This document shows, piece after piece, positions 19,901-24,411 of a stretch of DNA of 64,000 bases. The stretch spans positions 1-64,000 of the forward strand of contig NZ_JBIVRB010000022.1 of the NCBI RefSeq assembly GCF_044755465.1, written 5' to 3'. This DNA comes from Peterkaempfera sp044755465 (GTDB lineage Bacteria; Actinomycetota; Actinomycetes; Streptomycetales; Streptomycetaceae). The notes beneath the pieces are model-generated. The model ran no database searches. It had not been told where the DNA came from and saw only the letters and a list, made by a program, of their open reading frames with translations. Both the position numbers and the translations under genes were made by a program. Every line of letters starts with the position of its first letter. Position 1 is the stretch's first letter.

Positions 19901-20716
19901 GGCCCGGTCGGGGACCGTCAGCCCGGCGGAGGCGCCGTCGTTGTTGACGGCGCTGCCCAGGATCACGCAGTGGACGCGGTCGCCGTCGGCGCGGGCCCGG
20001 TCCAGCGGCTTGAGGACGACGGCGACCCCGCCCTCCCCGCGTACGTACCCGTTGGCCCGCGCGTCGAAGGTGAAGCAGCGGCCGTCGGGGGAGAGCGCCC
20101 CGAACGCCGTGCTGTCCGCGCTGCTGCCGGGGGCGAGGATCAGATTGACGCCGCCCACCACGGCCAGGTCGGATTCGCCGTGCCGCAGGCTCTCGCAGGC
20201 GAGGTGGACGGCGACCAGCGAGGACGACTGCGCCGCGTCGACGGTCAGGCTCGGGCCGGTGAGGCCCAGCACATAGGAGAGCCGGTTGGCGAGGATGCCC
20301 CGGTGCAGCCCGGTGACCGCGTGCCGGCCCGGCACGCCCCGGCGGTGGTGCAGCGCCGCGTAGTCGTCCCAGATGGCGCTTGCGAAGACCGAGGTACGGC
20401 TGCCGGCGAGCACCCCGGGGACGATGCCCGCCTCCTCCAGCGCCTCCCAGCCCAGCTCCAGCAGCAGCCGCTGCTGCGGGTCCATCGCCGCCGCCTCGCG
20501 CGGGGAGATCCCGAAGAAGGCGGCGTCGAAGCGGTCGACCTCGGCGAGGAACGCCCCCCGGGCCGGCGCCCCCGCCTGCCCCCGGTCCCCGGGCGCCGGC
20601 CCGACGGCGTCCTCACCCCGGGTGAGGAGCCGCCAGAACGCGGCCGGGTCGGGTGCCTTGGGGAGGCGGCAGGCGAGTCCGATGACGGCGATAGGTGCGG
20701 AGTGGTCGTTACGCAT
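1982..20716 (-). CDS. Type I PKS: KSQ loading module plus three KS-AT-DH-KR-ACP modules (AbyB1-like)
   Basis: This 6244-residue protein starts at ATG 20716, with GAGGGAG 13 nt upstream. The loading module is KSQ, with Gln163 in the active-site motif VDAAQSSS, then AT (GHSIGE near 620, HAFHS) and ACP (phosphopantetheine Ser955). Module 1 has KS Cys1189, AT (GHSIGE near 1645), DH His1936 (HEILGRPLLP), KR (Tyr2502) and ACP Ser2673. Module 2 has KS Cys2908, AT (near 3359), DH His3643 (HTMGAAPLVP), KR Tyr4197 and ACP Ser4368. Module 3 has KS Cys4604, AT GHSVG (near 5062), DH His5369 (HCVLGAVVLP), KR Tyr5943 and ACP Ser6121. All ATs carry HAFH and so are malonyl-type. KR1 and KR2 have the B-type LDD motif. 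No enoylreductase is present. The C-terminus ends in a docking tail (DEVTDEELFELIDGQLDDN) that should dock to the next subunit 61 bp downstream. The predicted product is an acetyl-primed conjugated triene thioester, the diene half of an abyssomicin-type Diels-Alder reaction. Confidence 0.97.
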   Translation of the reverse strand: MRNDHSAPIAVIGLACRLPKAPDPAAFWRLLTRGEDAVGPAPGDRGQAGAPARGAFLAEVDRFDAAFFGISPREAAAMDPQQRLLLELGWEALEEAGIVPGVLAGSRTSVFASAIWDDYAALHHRRGVPGRHAVTGLHRGILANRLSYVLGLTGPSLTVDAAQSSSLVAVHLACESLRHGESDLAVVGGVNLILAPGSSADSTAFGALSPDGRCFTFDARANGYVRGEGGVAVVLKPLDRARADGDRVHCVILGSAVNNDGASAGLTVPDRAAQEAVVREAHARAGTAADAVQYVELHGTGTPVGDPVEAAALGAALGAGRPAGSPLLVGSAKTNVGHLEGAAGLVGLLKAALSVAHRRIPASLHFERPNPAIPLAELGLRVRTEEGPWPREDLPLVAGVSSFGMGGTNCHVVVAEPAFPEPAAPDAAAGPESGGRGSAPLPWVVSARDGRALRGQAARLRDRLGGAPAVRPLDTAYSLAATRTLFDERAVVVADDAAGLLRGIEALAAGVDDPAVVRGTASGPGRTAFLFTGQGSQRAGAGRGLHAAFPEFAAAFDEVCAALDPHLDRPLREVAFAAEGSPEAALLEETRYTQPALFALETALFRLVGQLGLRPDRLAGHSIGELTAAHVSGVLSLDDAALLVAARGRLMQAVPAGGAMAAVEATEDEVLPLLTARVAVAAVNGPRAVVVSGDEAEVLRVVEVFAARGRRTRRLAVGHAFHSPHMDAVLDEFHRIATGVEFRTPRIPLVSNVTGGFATAAELASPAYWTRHIREAVRFHDGLRTLREDGVSVFLELGPDAVLTSLARASLAAGPDAPAAEAPALLAGVRRDRPEPLTLLTALAGAQVRGARVDWAPALAGRGGGAVPLPTYAFQRERHWLDDAPADPEPVPAAGAPVRRAPALEAPGPVAAPPQRSHTGGLLDLVRTQTAIVLGHVTADAVDARHAFKDLGFDSLAGLELRDRLQTATGLTLPAALVYNHPTPESVVRLLHERLSGQDGGPDPAGADAGARGAAEEPIAIVGMACRYPGGVASPEDLWDLVASGTDAIGPFPADRGWDLAGLYDPDPDHPGTAYVREGGFLDGAGDFDAAHFGISPREAAAMDPQQRLLLTTAWEAFERAGIAPDRLRGTASGVFIGATAQDYGPRLHEPAEGLGGYLLTGSTTSVASGRLAYTFGLEGPAVTVDTACSSSLVALHLAAQALRQGECDLALAGGVTVMPTPGMFLEFSRQRGLAPDGRCKPFATAADGTAWAEGVGLLLVERLSDARRNGHRVLALVRGSAINQDGASNGLTAPSGPAQERVIRQALAGAGLSPADVDAVEAHGTGTKLGDPIEAQAVIATYGQDRPAGQPLLLGSLKSNIGHTQAAAGVGGVIKLVQAMRHGVLPRTLHIDEPSPHVDWEAGAVELLTGDTVWPDRADRPRRAAVSSFGISGTNAHVVLEESPDHRRPAGPAPARPADGSVDGPVLWPVSASSPEALREQAERLHAYVLAHPDLHPAAVARALTGGRAALDHRAVVLGGDRAAALRALAALSRGADDPALVRGTASGTARTAFLFTGQGSQRAGMGRGLYHVHAVFAAALDEVCAAFDGHLDRPLRDLVLAGAGSPEAALLDETRYTQPALFAVEIALFRLLRHHGVEPDHLAGHSIGELAAAHAAGVLSLEDAAALVAARGRLMQAARPGGAMIAVEATEEEVLPLLDARVSLAAVNGPTSVVLAGDPAAVRAAAGGFAARGRRTRELTVSHAFHSADMDPVLDEFRAIAAGLTFHRPRIPVHTGGDPTSPDHWARQIRDTVRFHDTVQALDGHGVTTYLELGPQAVLAALVPGAVPLLRADADEAATFATALATTYARGVAFDPAATLPPTADPAAADLPTYPFRRDRHWLPPTRAQADPEGLGLASGGHPLLGAAVELAEDGGLLLTGQLSLDTHPWLADHEILGRPLLPGTAFVDLALAAGDRTGTPRLAELTLHAPLVLPATGSAQLQLAVGAPDAAGHRPLTVHARPAAGSEWTRHATGLLSPATAAPGEPGAWPPPGGTPLDPQTLYAHLADLGYGYGRAFRGVSAAWRLDGELYAELSLPEELAEDARTYPLHPALLDAALHPLVARAAEGAAGLPLPFSWSGVELHAAGATSLRVHWSSGGALTATDPAGRPVLTADSLALLPVDPRELAAAGSRSAGSHRIGWTPAAPEATAATGARVVLVERLSDLAADGTADEAAVPDVVAVPVPRGRAAVVHTLRLVREWLADSRYGASRLLFLTRGALAAVAGDTVTDPWAGAVWGLVRSARAEHPDRFALADVDADVDLAAGQGPAALAGASAAEPELALRAGALLVPRLAPAPPAAPRTAPDYTDRTVLVTGATGGLGRLVVRHLVARHGVRHLLLLSRSGDSAPGAAALARELGAAGAEVRFAACDAADREALGRALAAVPAARPLGAVFHLAGVLDDGTVESLTEERLDAVLRPKADAALHLHELTRGADLAAFVLFSSVTGVTGNAGQANYAAANACLDALAQHRHGLGLPATSLAWGLWTQADGMGGGLGPAELARWSRSGLAPLTPDEGLALLDAALADPAPALVPVRIDPAALRARAADGPLPPALRGLAGTARRRAAAPTAPGRDTGSWAARTAALPVAERARAAAELVRTTVATVLGHADPATLDGSRAFRDLGFDSLTGVELRNRLGTVTGLRLPTTAVFDHPSPQALASYLLTLLPGAAPDGAATAGTPVRRAAVDDDPIVIVGMACRYPGGVDSPDALWRLVASGTDAVGDFPTDRGWDLAGLYDPDPERPGTSYAREGGFLYDAGRFDADFFGIGPREAVAADPQQRLLLETAWETFEQAGIDPHRVRGSRTGVFTGVMYNDYGSRLSRAPEELEGYLLTGNTSSVVSGRVAYTFGLEGPAVTVDTACSSSLVALHLAAQALRQGECDLALAGGVTVMSRPDTFVEFSRQRGLSPDGRCKSFAAAADGTGWSEGVGLLLVARLSDARREGYRILAVVRGSAVNQDGASNGLTAPNGPAQERVIRQALASAGLRPSDVDAVEAHGTGTRLGDPIEAQALLATYGQERTGDQPLHLGSLKSNIGHAQAAAGVGGIIKMVQAMRHGLLPRTLHVDEPSPHVDWETGAVRLLLAETAWPEQDRPRRSAVSSFGISGTNAHVILEQAPPSAPADPATAEAAPDRPVIWPLSAHSPQALRAQAQRLAAAVREGSGAPAAVAHTLTAGRAALEHRAAVLVTDPADALGALDALAAGADHPALLRGTASGPGRTAFLFTGQGSQRAGMGRGLYAAHPEFAAAFDEVCAALDPYLDRPLREVVFAAEGSPEAALLAETRYTQPALFAVETALFRLLRHHGVTPDYVAGHSIGELAAAHAAGVLSLADAALLVTSRARLMGAARPGGVMIAVEAAEADVLPLLTDGVSLAAVNGPSSVVLAGDAGPTGALADRFAARGSRIRRLTVSHAFHSSHMDAVLDEFRRIAGPLDFRAPRIPVVTTGDVTSPEHWTRAIRETVRFHDAVLTLTAEGVTTWLEIGPDAVLAALAPGAVPVLRARQDEERTYLTALAAAHTQGAPVDLLAVLRGRRDRADGEHRADLPTYAFQRTRYWLDAAAGGSGGALLGTPVELAEHGGLLFAGAVGTGPLPWLADHTMGAAPLVPGALFVELALRAGERAGSPVVDELTLEAPLVLPADATVPLQLTVGAPDPDGRRPFAVHARPATGSPWARYAAGWLAPERAGAPVPDAVWPPAGAVRTDAEDVYRRLAALGYGYGPAFRNLRAAWQRGDTLFADVALSEELRPSARDFTVHPALLDSALHLLPLRAADGALRLPFSWAGVRLHATGADTLRLRLEPVAGATGGEVSLILTDPAGGLVASVESVALRPVPAEALVAAPAVGGEPLYGVEWTPVAATDAGAGEDGGATELVRIDASATAAEAAHRALALVQDWLARERSAGARLAVVTREALAATAGDPVAGLTAAGVWGLLRTAQSEHPGAFVLLDTDDSEASSAALAAALATGEPQLALRQGRVLVPRLTPRPAVAPTGADRFDGAGTVLLTGATGALGALIAERLVTRHGVRRLLLTSRSGPAAPGADALLARLRALGADAVLTACDTADRAALTRLLTAIPEAHPLTGVFHAAGVLDDGVLADLTPERLDTVLRPKADAALLLHELTLELGLEPAAFVLFSSVTGLTGTAGQGNYAAANASLDALAQYRHARGLPATSLAWGLWAQPDGMGARLRPADLARLARSGIAPLPSDSALALFDAALGCDDPLLVASRFTTEALGAPGTTVPAPLRSLVRSAPRRAALAAPAAGSAPDGGLAARLAELPPDQAARELLDLVRGAAATVLGHSDPGAVPDGRAFTDLGFDSLAAVDLRNRLGAATGLRLPTTLVFDHPTPVALAARLRTELLGAVADRPAAGPRAVAAVDGDPIAVVAMACRFPGGVASPEELWELVVSGTDAVSGFPADRGWDLAALYDPSASRPGTSYTREGGFLHGAAEFDPEFFGMSPREALTTDPQQRLLLETAWEAFERAGIDPAALRGSRTGVFAGVMYNDYGARLHQGAHPPGEVEGYLVSGSAGSVASGRIAYTFGLEGPAVTVDTACSSSLVALHLAAQALRQGECDLALAGGVTVMASPATFVEFSRQRGLSPDGRCKPFAAAADGTGWSEGAGLLLVERLSDARRNGHEVLALLRGSAVNQDGASNGLTAPSGPSQQRVIRQALEQAGLTAAEVDAVEAHGTGTRLGDPIEAQALLAVYGQDRPADRPLLLGSVKSNIGHTQAAAGAAGVIKTVLAMRHGLLPRSLHIDEPTPHVDWSAGGVALLTEETPWPDRPGPRRAAVSSFGISGTNAHVILERPEPEPEPEPEPAPASPPDAPDTPWLLSGHTAEALRARAGRIADFLERHPAAALADATRTLATRSAFEHRASFVAADRAQALAALAALATGGAGEVRRSGIAHSGAAVPAALRTAFLFTGQGSQRAGAGRALHATYGVFAAAFDEVCAALDPHLDRPLRDIAFAEEGSAAAALLDRTGYTQPALFALETALFRLLEHFGVRPDAVLGHSVGAVAAAHAAGVLSLADAAALVTARGRLMQDLPPGGAMLAVAVDERAAAELLTGLGDRVSLAALNGPRAAVLSGAADAVDEVERRARESGARTRRLSVSHAFHSPLMDPMLARFRAVVAGLTFRTPDIPVISDLTGRVAGPDELAAPEYWTSHARNTVRFADGVLALRDSGIGAYLELGPDAVLSTAAADSLPDGAVLLPLLRRDRPEVRSLPEALGALHTAGGAVDWHTYTAGLGGRRADLPTYPFQRERYWLDVPARPADGADTGAGTHHPLLGAAVELAGGGGTLHTARLSLRSHPWLAGHCVLGAVVLPGTALLEAALHAGRQAGSPVVEELTLSAPVLIPDEGSVQLQLAVGAEGPDGRRTVAVHGRADDDGAAGPWTLHAAGTLAADPPGAPQAAAGPWPPAGGVPVGLERAYQDLAGLGYGYGPLFQGLRAAWRHGDGSWSAEVALPASPGADGSGFALHPALLDSALHPLALAAGADGSGGLPVPFSWTGVRLLTTGARSLRVRLTPGGPSGTGLLLTDEAGAPVFAVDRLTVRDADPALLVAARRTANGLYRVDWVEPERPDASAAPTERTPAPVSSAEAARAADADGAFTGDALLTAEEPASPHGTLRTLLGWLADERLAGSRLVITTRRATAVRAGEPVPGLGQAALWGLTRTAQTEHPGRFVLVDTDGEEASRQALGAALATGEPQLALRAGRVLVPRLVRAAVPAEPAAAPQALARGTVLVTGATGALGRLISERLVTHHGARRLLLTSRRGPEAPGAAELLARLRELGAEATLAACDTADARALSELLAGLPPAHPLSAVVHAAGVTADATLEALTEESFARVLRPKAEAARLLHELTKDLELDAFVLFSSVAGVIGNAGQANYAAANAELDALAQHRQALGLPATSLAWGLWEQDGGLGGGLSAADLARIARTGIAPLTADEGLALFDAALASGLATAVPARLDTSALRRLGDPDRVPPLLRGLVPPSVAARPARDAARQDRGAAADGTPAWVRKLSEAAEAERPRIALDLVRATIAEVLGHPPNRPVPTDRGLLDLGFDSLTAVELRNRLGAETGLRLPTTLLFDQPTAAALAAHLHGELARLLPGEAASALSRLDELAAIVDGAALDAQAREQVAARLASVLARLAPTGAATGDDAPAAAARLDEVTDEELFELIDGQLDDN

Positions 20717-20798
20717 GGTCTGTGACGTACTCCCTCGTCGAGGACGACCCGGTGAGCACCACCCTCCCCAGCGGCCCTAGCGGCGCCCTTGGTGCGTT

Positions 20799-21707
20799 CT
20801 AAACCGGGCCCGCCGGGTGCAGCCCGCGCCGCAGCGCGGTCAGGTGCTCCACCGCGATCCGCTGTTGTTCGCCCGGGTCCGCCACCCCGCCGAACGAGTG
20901 GTACGCGCCGGGGAAGTTGTGCACCTCCACCGGCACCCCCGCCTGGGCGAGCCGCAGCCCGTACAGCAGCCCCTCGTCGCGCAGCGGGTCCAGGCCGGCC
21001 GTGGAGAGGTACGCGGGCGGCAGCCCGGTCAGGTCCCCGGCCCGGCCCGGGGCGGCCCACTCGGGCACCGCGTCGGGGGCGGTGCCGGCGCCCAGGTAGA
21101 GCCGCCAGCTCTCCTCCGCGAGCCGGCGGTTCCAGACGGGGGTGTCCAGGTACGCGGACATCGACGCCCCCGCCAGGCGGTCGTCCAGGACCGGGGTGCT
21201 CAGATGCTGGAAGCACAGCGCCGGGCCGCCCCGGTCCCGGGCCAGCAGGGTGAGGCCCGCGGCCAGACAGCCGCCGGAGCTGGCGCCGGCCACCGCCAGC
21301 CGCAGCGGGTCGGCGCCGATCGAGCGGGCGTGGCCGGCGACCCAGTCCAGCGCCGCCCAGCAGTCGTCCAGACCGGCCGGGAACGGGTGCTCGGGCGCCA
21401 GCCGGTAGCTCACCGCGACCACCACGGCGGAGGCGTACAGCGCGGCCTGCGCGGCGCTGTGGTGGACCGAGTCCACGTTCCCGAGGACGAAGCCGCCGCC
21501 GTGTATCCAGAGCACGGCGGGCAGCCCGGCGGGCGCCGCGCTGGGGCGGTAGATCCGCACCAGCACATCGGGCGTGCCCGGCGGCCCCGGTACACGCCGC
21601 TCCCGCGCCGTGACGTCCGGTATCGCGGGCAGTTCGCGCAGCGGACGCGGCCCCGCCCGGTGGGCGGCGACCGCGTCGGCCAGACTTCCCTCCACCGGCA
21701 CGCTCAT
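20799..21707 (-). CDS. Alpha/beta hydrolase, hormone-sensitive-lipase family esterase
   Basis: The product is a 302-residue cytoplasmic esterase of family IV (HSL). It shows the HGGG oxyanion motif at about 69-72, the nucleophile Ser143 in GASSG, an acid Asp in STAGLDPLRDEG and a His in GAYHSF. The start ATG at 21707 was chosen because it overlaps the ferredoxin stop by four bases (ATGA), which indicates translational coupling. A longer frame upstream would overlap the ferredoxin gene. It is the last gene before the PKS genes in the same direction. The substrate is not evident. Since a membrane acyltransferase gene lies two genes upstream in the same run, it may remove an acyl group from the polyketide (inference). 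No such esterase belongs to the core abyssomicin set that I recall. Confidence 0.85.
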   Translation of the reverse strand: MSVPVEGSLADAVAAHRAGPRPLRELPAIPDVTARERRVPGPPGTPDVLVRIYRPSAAPAGLPAVLWIHGGGFVLGNVDSVHHSAAQAALYASAVVVAVSYRLAPEHPFPAGLDDCWAALDWVAGHARSIGADPLRLAVAGASSGGCLAAGLTLLARDRGGPALCFQHLSTPVLDDRLAGASMSAYLDTPVWNRRLAEESWRLYLGAGTAPDAVPEWAAPGRAGDLTGLPPAYLSTAGLDPLRDEGLLYGLRLAQAGVPVEVHNFPGAYHSFGGVADPGEQQRIAVEHLTALRRGLHPAGPV

Positions 21708-21898
21708 GCCTCCAGTGCGATCGCCTGGGAGGGGCACAGGGACACGGTCTCCCGCACCCTGGCCTCCTCCGCCGCGCCGTCCACCCCGGCCCGCAGGACG
21801 AGGACGGTGCCCTCGTCCGACTGGTCGAAGCGGTCGGGCGCGGACAGGACGCACTGACCCGCGCCCAGACACCGCTGTGTGTCGGCCTTGATGTGCAT
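21704..21898 (-). CDS. 3Fe-4S ferredoxin, P450 redox partner (AbyW-like)
   Basis: The product is a 64-residue ferredoxin with Cys10-x5-Cys16 and Cys55-Pro. This three-cysteine pattern is that of 3Fe-4S ferredoxins that feed electrons to actinobacterial P450s. The second position of the usual four-Cys motif is Gly (CLGAGQC), as expected for a 3Fe cluster. The start is ATG 21898, with AAGGGA about 9 nt upstream. The gene begins 40 bp after the P450 and overlaps the esterase start by four bases, so it is most likely the dedicated partner of that P450. The corresponding gene in the abyssomicin cluster is abyW. Confidence 0.92.
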   Translation of the reverse strand: MHIKADTQRCLGAGQCVLSAPDRFDQSDEGTVLVLRAGVDGAAEEARVRETVSLCPSQAIALEA

Positions 21899-21938
21899 GG
21901 GTTCCGTTTCCCTTCTGATCACCGTGTGACGGCTCTGA

Positions 21939-23162
21939 TCACCATGTGACGGGCAGGCGCCAGATGCCCTGGACACCGCCCGCCTCCTTGACCGGCAGCT
22001 CACCGGCGGGGACGGCGAGCCGCAGCCCCGGCAGCCGCCGGAAGAGTGTGGACAGCGCGATCTCCATCTCGGCCCTGGCCAGGTTCTGGCCGATGCACTG
22101 GTGGACGCCGTGGCCGAAGGAGATGTGGTGCCGCGCGCCGCGTGCCACGTCGAAGGCGTCGGCCACCGGGAAGGCGTCGTCGTCCCGGTTGGCGGCGGAG
22201 ATGACGATGATCACCCCGTCGCCGGCCCTGATCCGGTGCCCGCCCAGCTCCGTGTCGGTGGTCGCGAACCGTGCCACGCCGTCCGCGATCGCCATGTAGC
22301 GCAGCAGTTCCTCCACCGCGCTCGGCAGCAGCGTCCCGTCGGAGCGCAGCGCCGCCAGCTGGTCCGGGTTCTCCAGCAGGGTCAGCACGCCCAGCGCGAT
22401 GGCGCTCGCGGTGGTCTCGTGCCCGGCGACCAGCAGCAGCAGCGCGATGTCCACCAGGTCGCGGCGCGACAGCGCCCCGGTGCTGACCTGCTCGGCGAGC
22501 AGGGTGTCCAGCAGCCCGTCCCCGGGCTCGCGCTGCTTGCGCCCGATCAGCCCGTCCAGGTACGAGCTGAGCTGCCCGAAGGCGTCGGCGCTGTCCTCCA
22601 GCGTGGTGTTCCCGGTCACCACCCGCCGTGACTGCTGCTCGAAGAAGGCGTGGTCCTGGTACGGCACCCCGAGCAGTTCGCAGATGACGACGGACGGGAC
22701 GGGCAGCGCGAAGTCCGGTACCAGGTCGGCGGTCGGCCCCTTGGCCTCCATGGCGTCGATCAGCTCGTCGACGAGCCGCTGGATTCCCGGGCGCAGCGCC
22801 TGCACCTTGCGCACGGTGAACTGCGACAGCAGCATGCGCCGCTGGACGGTGTGCTCGGGCGGGTCCATGCCGATGAAGTTGCGGACCTTGCGCGCGGACT
22901 CGAAGCGCGGGGCGGTGGCGGGGTAGTGCGGGTGGACGCGGTCCGAGGAGAAGGTGGCCGCGTCCAGCAGCACTTCGCGGGCCTCCGTGTGGCCGCTGAC
23001 GGCCCACACCCGGCGGCCGTCGTACAGCTCGACCAGGGAGACCGGCCCCTCCTCCCGGTACCGGTCGTAGCCGGCCGGGGGCTGGAAGGGGCAGCCCCGG
23101 GCCTGCGGGTAGGCGGGTACGGCGCGGGTGTCCCCGGCGCCGGGGGCGGTGGTCTCCGTCAT
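21939..23162 (-). CDS. Cytochrome P450 tailoring oxygenase
   Basis: The product is a 407-residue soluble bacterial P450. It has the heme-ligand motif FGHGVHQCIG with Cys356, the I-helix AGHETT oxygen-activation motif, and the K-helix EELLR. No membrane anchor is present. The start ATG overlaps the stop of the acyltransferase gene by four bases, and the ferredoxin gene follows by 40 bp. The cluster context makes it a tailoring hydroxylase or epoxidase acting on the spirotetronate skeleton, comparable to AbyV or AbyX. Which of the two it corresponds to cannot be settled from this window, because a second P450 could lie beyond the left edge. Confidence 0.93.
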   Translation of the reverse strand: MTETTAPGAGDTRAVPAYPQARGCPFQPPAGYDRYREEGPVSLVELYDGRRVWAVSGHTEAREVLLDAATFSSDRVHPHYPATAPRFESARKVRNFIGMDPPEHTVQRRMLLSQFTVRKVQALRPGIQRLVDELIDAMEAKGPTADLVPDFALPVPSVVICELLGVPYQDHAFFEQQSRRVVTGNTTLEDSADAFGQLSSYLDGLIGRKQREPGDGLLDTLLAEQVSTGALSRRDLVDIALLLLVAGHETTASAIALGVLTLLENPDQLAALRSDGTLLPSAVEELLRYMAIADGVARFATTDTELGGHRIRAGDGVIIVISAANRDDDAFPVADAFDVARGARHHISFGHGVHQCIGQNLARAEMEIALSTLFRRLPGLRLAVPAGELPVKEAGGVQGIWRLPVTW

Positions 23163-24346
23163 CGCTTGGCCTCCACCACGGTGAGGGGAACGGTCGGCGC
23201 GGTCGTGGACACCGGTGTGCGGCGCGGCGCGCTGAACCGGCGGATGAGCGGTACTTCCACGCCGCTGAACAGCGCCTGGGCCAGGGCCAGGCAGACCAGC
23301 AGCGCGGCCAGCAGCAGCCCGGTCGCCGCGATGTCGGACCGGTCCTTGCCCGCCACGAGCCAGCGGTGCCCGTAGCCGACGACCAGTCCGTGCACCATGT
23401 AGAACGCGAAGGAGAGCTCACCGAGCCGGACCGGCACCCGGCCGCGGAACGGCGACCGGGTGCCCCGCAGGTCGCTCCGGGCGGCGGCGGCGACCAGCGG
23501 CGTCAGCCAGAGCGCCCCGGTGCCCGCGACCCCGTACAGGTACGGCACCCACGAGTCGAGCGCATAGCCGCCGATCGCGAGCAGCCCTGCGGGCAGCAGG
23601 CCGATCCGGGGCCACGCGCCGGCCAGCACGAGCCGGGCGGCCACCATGCCGAGCAGGAACTCCAGTGCCCTGACCGGCGGGAAGAAGTACACGAGCCAGA
23701 TCTGCCCGAACGACAGCGAGCCGTCCGCGATGAACGGCAGGTGCGCGCCGCCGACGAAGTGGGAGCTGAGGAACGGTACGACGACGGTGAGGGCGGCCAG
23801 TACCGTGCCGAGCACCCACAGCCGGGGCACGCTCAGCCGGGCGAGCAGCCGCAGCAGCAGCGGGAAGCTCAGATAGAAGAACAGCTCGCAGGAGAGCGAC
23901 CAGCTCACCGCGTTCATGGAGTTCGGCACCTGGATGTCGGGAAACCACGCCTGCACCAGGAAGAGGTTGGCGAGGGTGCCCTTGACGGTGAACACCTCGG
24001 AGGCGGCGAGCATCAGCACGGCGGCGGCGGCGAAGGTCACCAGGTGGTTGGGGAAGATCTTCACCAGCCGGCGGCGCCAGATCCGCCGCGCGCGCTCACC
24101 CGGCCGGGCCGACCAGGTCAGCACGAACCCGCTGAGGACGAAGAAGAAGGTCACCCCGTAGAAACCGGCGTTGCCGAAGACGTCACTGAGCGCGTCGCCC
24201 GTCCGGCCGGTCAGGAAGCGGGTCTGAAAGGTGGTGTGGAACGCGAAGACGAGCAGGGCCGCGATGAACCGCATCCCGGTCAGTGAGGGCAGCCGGGCGA
24301 GGCCCGGCCGCTCCGGTGCTGGTGCCGCTGCTGGTGCGCCTGGCAT
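23159..24346 (-). CDS. Membrane acyltransferase, acyltransferase-3 (OafA/YrhL) family
   Basis: The product is a 395-residue integral membrane protein with about ten hydrophobic segments and the family signatures: an early FAFHTTF histidine, the RRLVKIFPNHL arginine-rich motif and WSLSCELFFY. These enzymes transfer acyl groups from acyl-CoA to hydroxyls of sugars, peptidoglycan or antibiotics. Start ATG 24346 has a strong GGAGG 9 nt upstream. A longer frame to 24985 only reads antisense through the ABC ATPase gene. It overlaps the P450 start by four bases, so it belongs to the tailoring operon. It probably acylates the spirotetronate (inference). The core abyssomicin pathway has no equivalent that I recall, so the product may be an acylated variant. 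Confidence 0.88.
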   Translation of the reverse strand: MPGAPAAAPAPERPGLARLPSLTGMRFIAALLVFAFHTTFQTRFLTGRTGDALSDVFGNAGFYGVTFFFVLSGFVLTWSARPGERARRIWRRRLVKIFPNHLVTFAAAAVLMLAASEVFTVKGTLANLFLVQAWFPDIQVPNSMNAVSWSLSCELFFYLSFPLLLRLLARLSVPRLWVLGTVLAALTVVVPFLSSHFVGGAHLPFIADGSLSFGQIWLVYFFPPVRALEFLLGMVAARLVLAGAWPRIGLLPAGLLAIGGYALDSWVPYLYGVAGTGALWLTPLVAAAARSDLRGTRSPFRGRVPVRLGELSFAFYMVHGLVVGYGHRWLVAGKDRSDIAATGLLLAALLVCLALAQALFSGVEVPLIRRFSAPRRTPVSTTAPTVPLTVVEAKR

Positions 24347-24411
24347 GAAGGAAGACCTCCGGCTTGTCCGAAACTGGCCCGTCGAGGCTCGCAGTCGCGT
24401 ATTGGCCGGGT

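Noticed and set aside
5063..20725. Very long plus-strand open frame antisense to the PKS
   Set aside because: In such GC-rich DNA the antisense frames of long PKS genes lack stops by chance. The translation is Arg/Gly/Gln-rich without any domain.
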